Source: Bacteroidota bacterium (GTDB lineage: Bacteria > Bacteroidota > Bacteroidia > Cytophagales > Cytophagaceae). From it: a stretch of 64,000 nt of DNA. The stretch is taken from assembly GCA_023428135.1 (NCBI GenBank), contig JAEYZG010000010.1:1-64000 (forward strand), given 5' to 3'. The notes under the pieces are model-generated. The model was not told the origin of the DNA. It ran no database searches and saw nothing but the letters and a program-made list of their open reading frames with translations. The position numbers and the translations under genes are program-made. Positions 62,423-64,000 of this stretch are shown piece after piece (the first letter of the stretch is position 1; the number at the start of each line of letters is the position of its first letter).

Positions 62423-63130
62423 CTATACTGATAGATGTTTTCTGATTTCCTGATGCTCTAACTCTTCTTTGCCACCTTCCATTACCATTTTACCTCTGTC
62501 CATGAAATAATAATAATCAGTTAGTTGTTTGGCAAAATCAATCTTCTGCTCCACCAACAACACAGAGATATTTTTTTCCCTTGCAAGATTCTTAAGTACC
62601 TGAGCAATTTCCATTGCTATAGAAGGCTGGATTCCTTCTGTAGGTTCATCCAACAGAATAAGTGACGGATTGCTGACCATGGCTCTTGCCAATGCAAGTT
62701 GCTGTTGCTGTCCTCCGCTGAGATTTCCTCCAAGCCGTTTTCTAAAATCTTTAAGAATGGGAAACAGTCCGTAAATTTCCTCTTCAGGTAATTTACCATT
62801 CTTACTCCCCAATGCTTCCATGCCCAATTTAAGATTTTCGTAAACAGTCAATTTAGGAATAATCTCTCTACCTTGCGGAACATAGCTTATGCCCATTCTT
62901 GCTTTTTTATGTGGAGGAAGCGCTCCTATTTCTTCATTCTGAAATTTTATACTTCCATGTGAAACTTTTACAAGTCCCATTATACTTTTAAGCAAGGTGG
63001 TTTTCCCCACACCATTCCTTCCCATGATCGTTGTGATCCTGCCCTTAACTGCTTTAAAATTAACTCCCCACAGAATGGTGCTTTGCCCATAAGCGGCCTG
63101 CAAATTATTTGATTCCAGAATTATCTCCAT
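62423..63130 (-). CDS. urtE: Urea ABC transporter ATP-binding protein UrtE
   Basis: 235 codons. Walker A GRNGVGKTTLLKSIMG, Q-loop, signature LSGGQQQQLALARAMVSNPS, Walker B SLILLDEPTEGIQPSI. The EPTEGIQPS phrase is characteristic of UrtE among LivF-like ATPases. With UrtD it powers the UrtBC permease for urea at low concentration. It lies three bases before the urease structural genes, so uptake and hydrolysis are co-expressed. Confidence 0.93.
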   Translation of the reverse strand: MEIILESNNLQAAYGQSTILWGVNFKAVKGRITTIMGRNGVGKTTLLKSIMGLVKVSHGSIKFQNEEIGALPPHKKARMGISYVPQGREIIPKLTVYENLKLGMEALGSKNGKLPEEEIYGLFPILKDFRKRLGGNLSGGQQQQLALARAMVSNPSLILLDEPTEGIQPSIAMEIAQVLKNLAREKNISVLLVEQKIDFAKQLTDYYYFMDRGKMVMEGGKEELEHQEIRKHLSV

Positions 63131-63158
63131 AATGATTCGAATTTGTATAAAACAGTGG

Positions 63159-63905
63159 TTACTCTAGCTGAGTATTCGTTCTTCCTAAATAGCAGTCAAT
63201 CACTCTCTGATCATTTCTGACCTCCGCAAATGAACCTTCCATCAATAGTTTACCCCGCACCAGTACACTCACCAATCGGTTTGCTATTTGTTCCACAAAA
63301 CTCATATCATGTTCAATAACAATCACACAATGATGTTTTGCAAGATCTGTGAGCAGTTCACCTGTTCTATAAGTTTCTTCATCAGACATTCCGGCAGCAG
63401 GTTCATCAATGAGCAATAACTTAGGATCCTGTAACATTACGATAGCAATTTCAAGCCACTGCTTTTGACCATGTGATAAGTTTCCTGCAAGTTTACTCAA
63501 ATGAATGTCAAGCCTAACCATTTTAGCCACCTGATATATTCTGTCTTTAAGTTCTGATGAAATCTTAAAGAACATAGATTTGAATATTCCTTTCGGCATC
63601 CTGGCTGCCAGAAGCATATTATCATATACAGTCAGACTTCCGAATATAGATGGCTTTTGAAATTTCCTTGCAATACCAAGATTGGCAATATCTACTTCTT
63701 TTCTGCCAAGAATAGGATTTCCGTCAAAGGTTACCTCTCCATCATCAGCCTGTGTCTTTCCACATAGAATATCCAGGAAGGTTGATTTACCTGCTCCGTT
63801 AGGGCCAATGATGACCCTAAGCTCATTCATATCAACACTAAAATCATGAAGGTCAAGAGCCTTTACACCACCAAAGGCTACATTTAGATTTTTTACATTC
63901 AGCAT
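63159..63905 (-). CDS. urtD: Urea ABC transporter ATP-binding protein UrtD
   Basis: 248 codons. Walker A IIGPNGAGKSTFLDILCGKT, the DxDDG-type loop (QADDGEVTFDG), signature LSHGQKQWLEIAIVMLQDPK and Walker B LLLIDEPAAGMSDEET. The GKTQ and SHGQKQWLEI phrases are those of UrtD rather than generic LivG. It lies between urtC (four bases away) and urtE (28 bases). Confidence 0.92.
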   Translation of the reverse strand: MLNVKNLNVAFGGVKALDLHDFSVDMNELRVIIGPNGAGKSTFLDILCGKTQADDGEVTFDGNPILGRKEVDIANLGIARKFQKPSIFGSLTVYDNMLLAARMPKGIFKSMFFKISSELKDRIYQVAKMVRLDIHLSKLAGNLSHGQKQWLEIAIVMLQDPKLLLIDEPAAGMSDEETYRTGELLTDLAKHHCVIVIEHDMSFVEQIANRLVSVLVRGKLLMEGSFAEVRNDQRVIDCYLGRTNTQLE

Positions 63906-63909
63906 AATA

Positions 63910-64000
63910 TCAGACGTTAGCTTTTAAACTTTCACTGCCTTTAGCAGGTGACCATCCGGTCAGCTTTGCCTCAAGCATTTCAATAAGTCCCCAGAAACCT
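63910..64000 (-). CDS. urtC: C-terminal end of a urea ABC permease (UrtC), cut by the window
   Basis: The last 29 codons are visible (GFWGLIEMLEAKLTGWSPAK then GSESLKANV and TGA at 63910-63912). Position directly ahead of urtD and the polar tail suit UrtC. The tail itself is too short to prove the family, so the call rests on operon order. Confidence 0.7.
   Translation of the reverse strand, partial: GFWGLIEMLEAKLTGWSPAKGSESLKANV

Overview
The window is chromosomal DNA from a low-GC gliding Bacteroidetes, most probably a Cytophagales member close to Sporocytophaga or Cytophaga. This rests on a GldM gliding/secretion protein, a PorP/SprF gene followed by a PorE-like OmpA protein, secreted proteins with type A and type B type IX secretion (T9SS) C-terminal domains, a SusC-like/TonB receptor beside a YfiR protein, HTCN-like hybrid kinases, and starts that lack Shine-Dalgarno sequences. 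No tRNA, rRNA or CRISPR array was recognised.

Region 1 (1-4770) is a decayed accessory island. It opens with a triple terminal repeat resembling an IS21-type end and a probable group II intron remnant. Then follows a minus-strand series of truncated toxin C-terminal pieces, each followed at once by an immunity-like gene, one of them recognisably CdiI-like. GC-rich direct repeats and a pair of inverted hairpin repeats sit at the module borders. One module carries a 13-base homopolymer whose length decides whether two ORFs are one gene.

Region 2 (4774-10742) is a compact fatty-acid degradation operon read leftward: MarR regulator, FadN-type hydroxyacyl-CoA dehydrogenase/enoyl-CoA hydratase, thiolase, acyl-CoA dehydrogenase.

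Region 3 (10880-27600) is mixed housekeeping: purU, a tandem pair of secreted paralogues (the second frameshifted), a DUF2867 protein, a gldM without gldK/L/N beside it, a beta-lactamase-fold hydrolase with Thr in place of the nucleophilic Ser, an APC permease, a flavoprotein of the lipoamide dehydrogenase family that has lost both redox cysteines, OsmC and a 1-Cys peroxiredoxin, an OmpH/Skp chaperone, an aldo/keto reductase and a HisN-like phosphatase.

Region 4 (27682-41938) is signalling and envelope: a YfiR protein and a 1204-residue hybrid kinase facing a TonB receptor that carries a premature TAA, MsrA, GNAT, a compact structured intergenic element, a VOC protein, a four-PAS kinase, a LOG-family protein and a beta-barrel protein.

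Region 5 (42095-52810) is a T9SS surface locus: a 1484-residue PKD-repeat protein with a type B sorting domain facing an M43-type metalloprotease, PorP/SprF and a PorE-like protein, then a small barrel, a GDPD lipoprotein and another lipoprotein.

Region 6 (52861-64000) holds a NarX/NarL-type two-component pair and the urea locus. The transporter genes urtC(partial)-urtD-urtE lead straight into ureAB (fused)-ureC-ureF-ureG on the minus strand, with ureD on the opposite strand behind a T9SS cargo gene. No ureE is present, and UreG has a histidine-rich N-terminus that could take over nickel binding.
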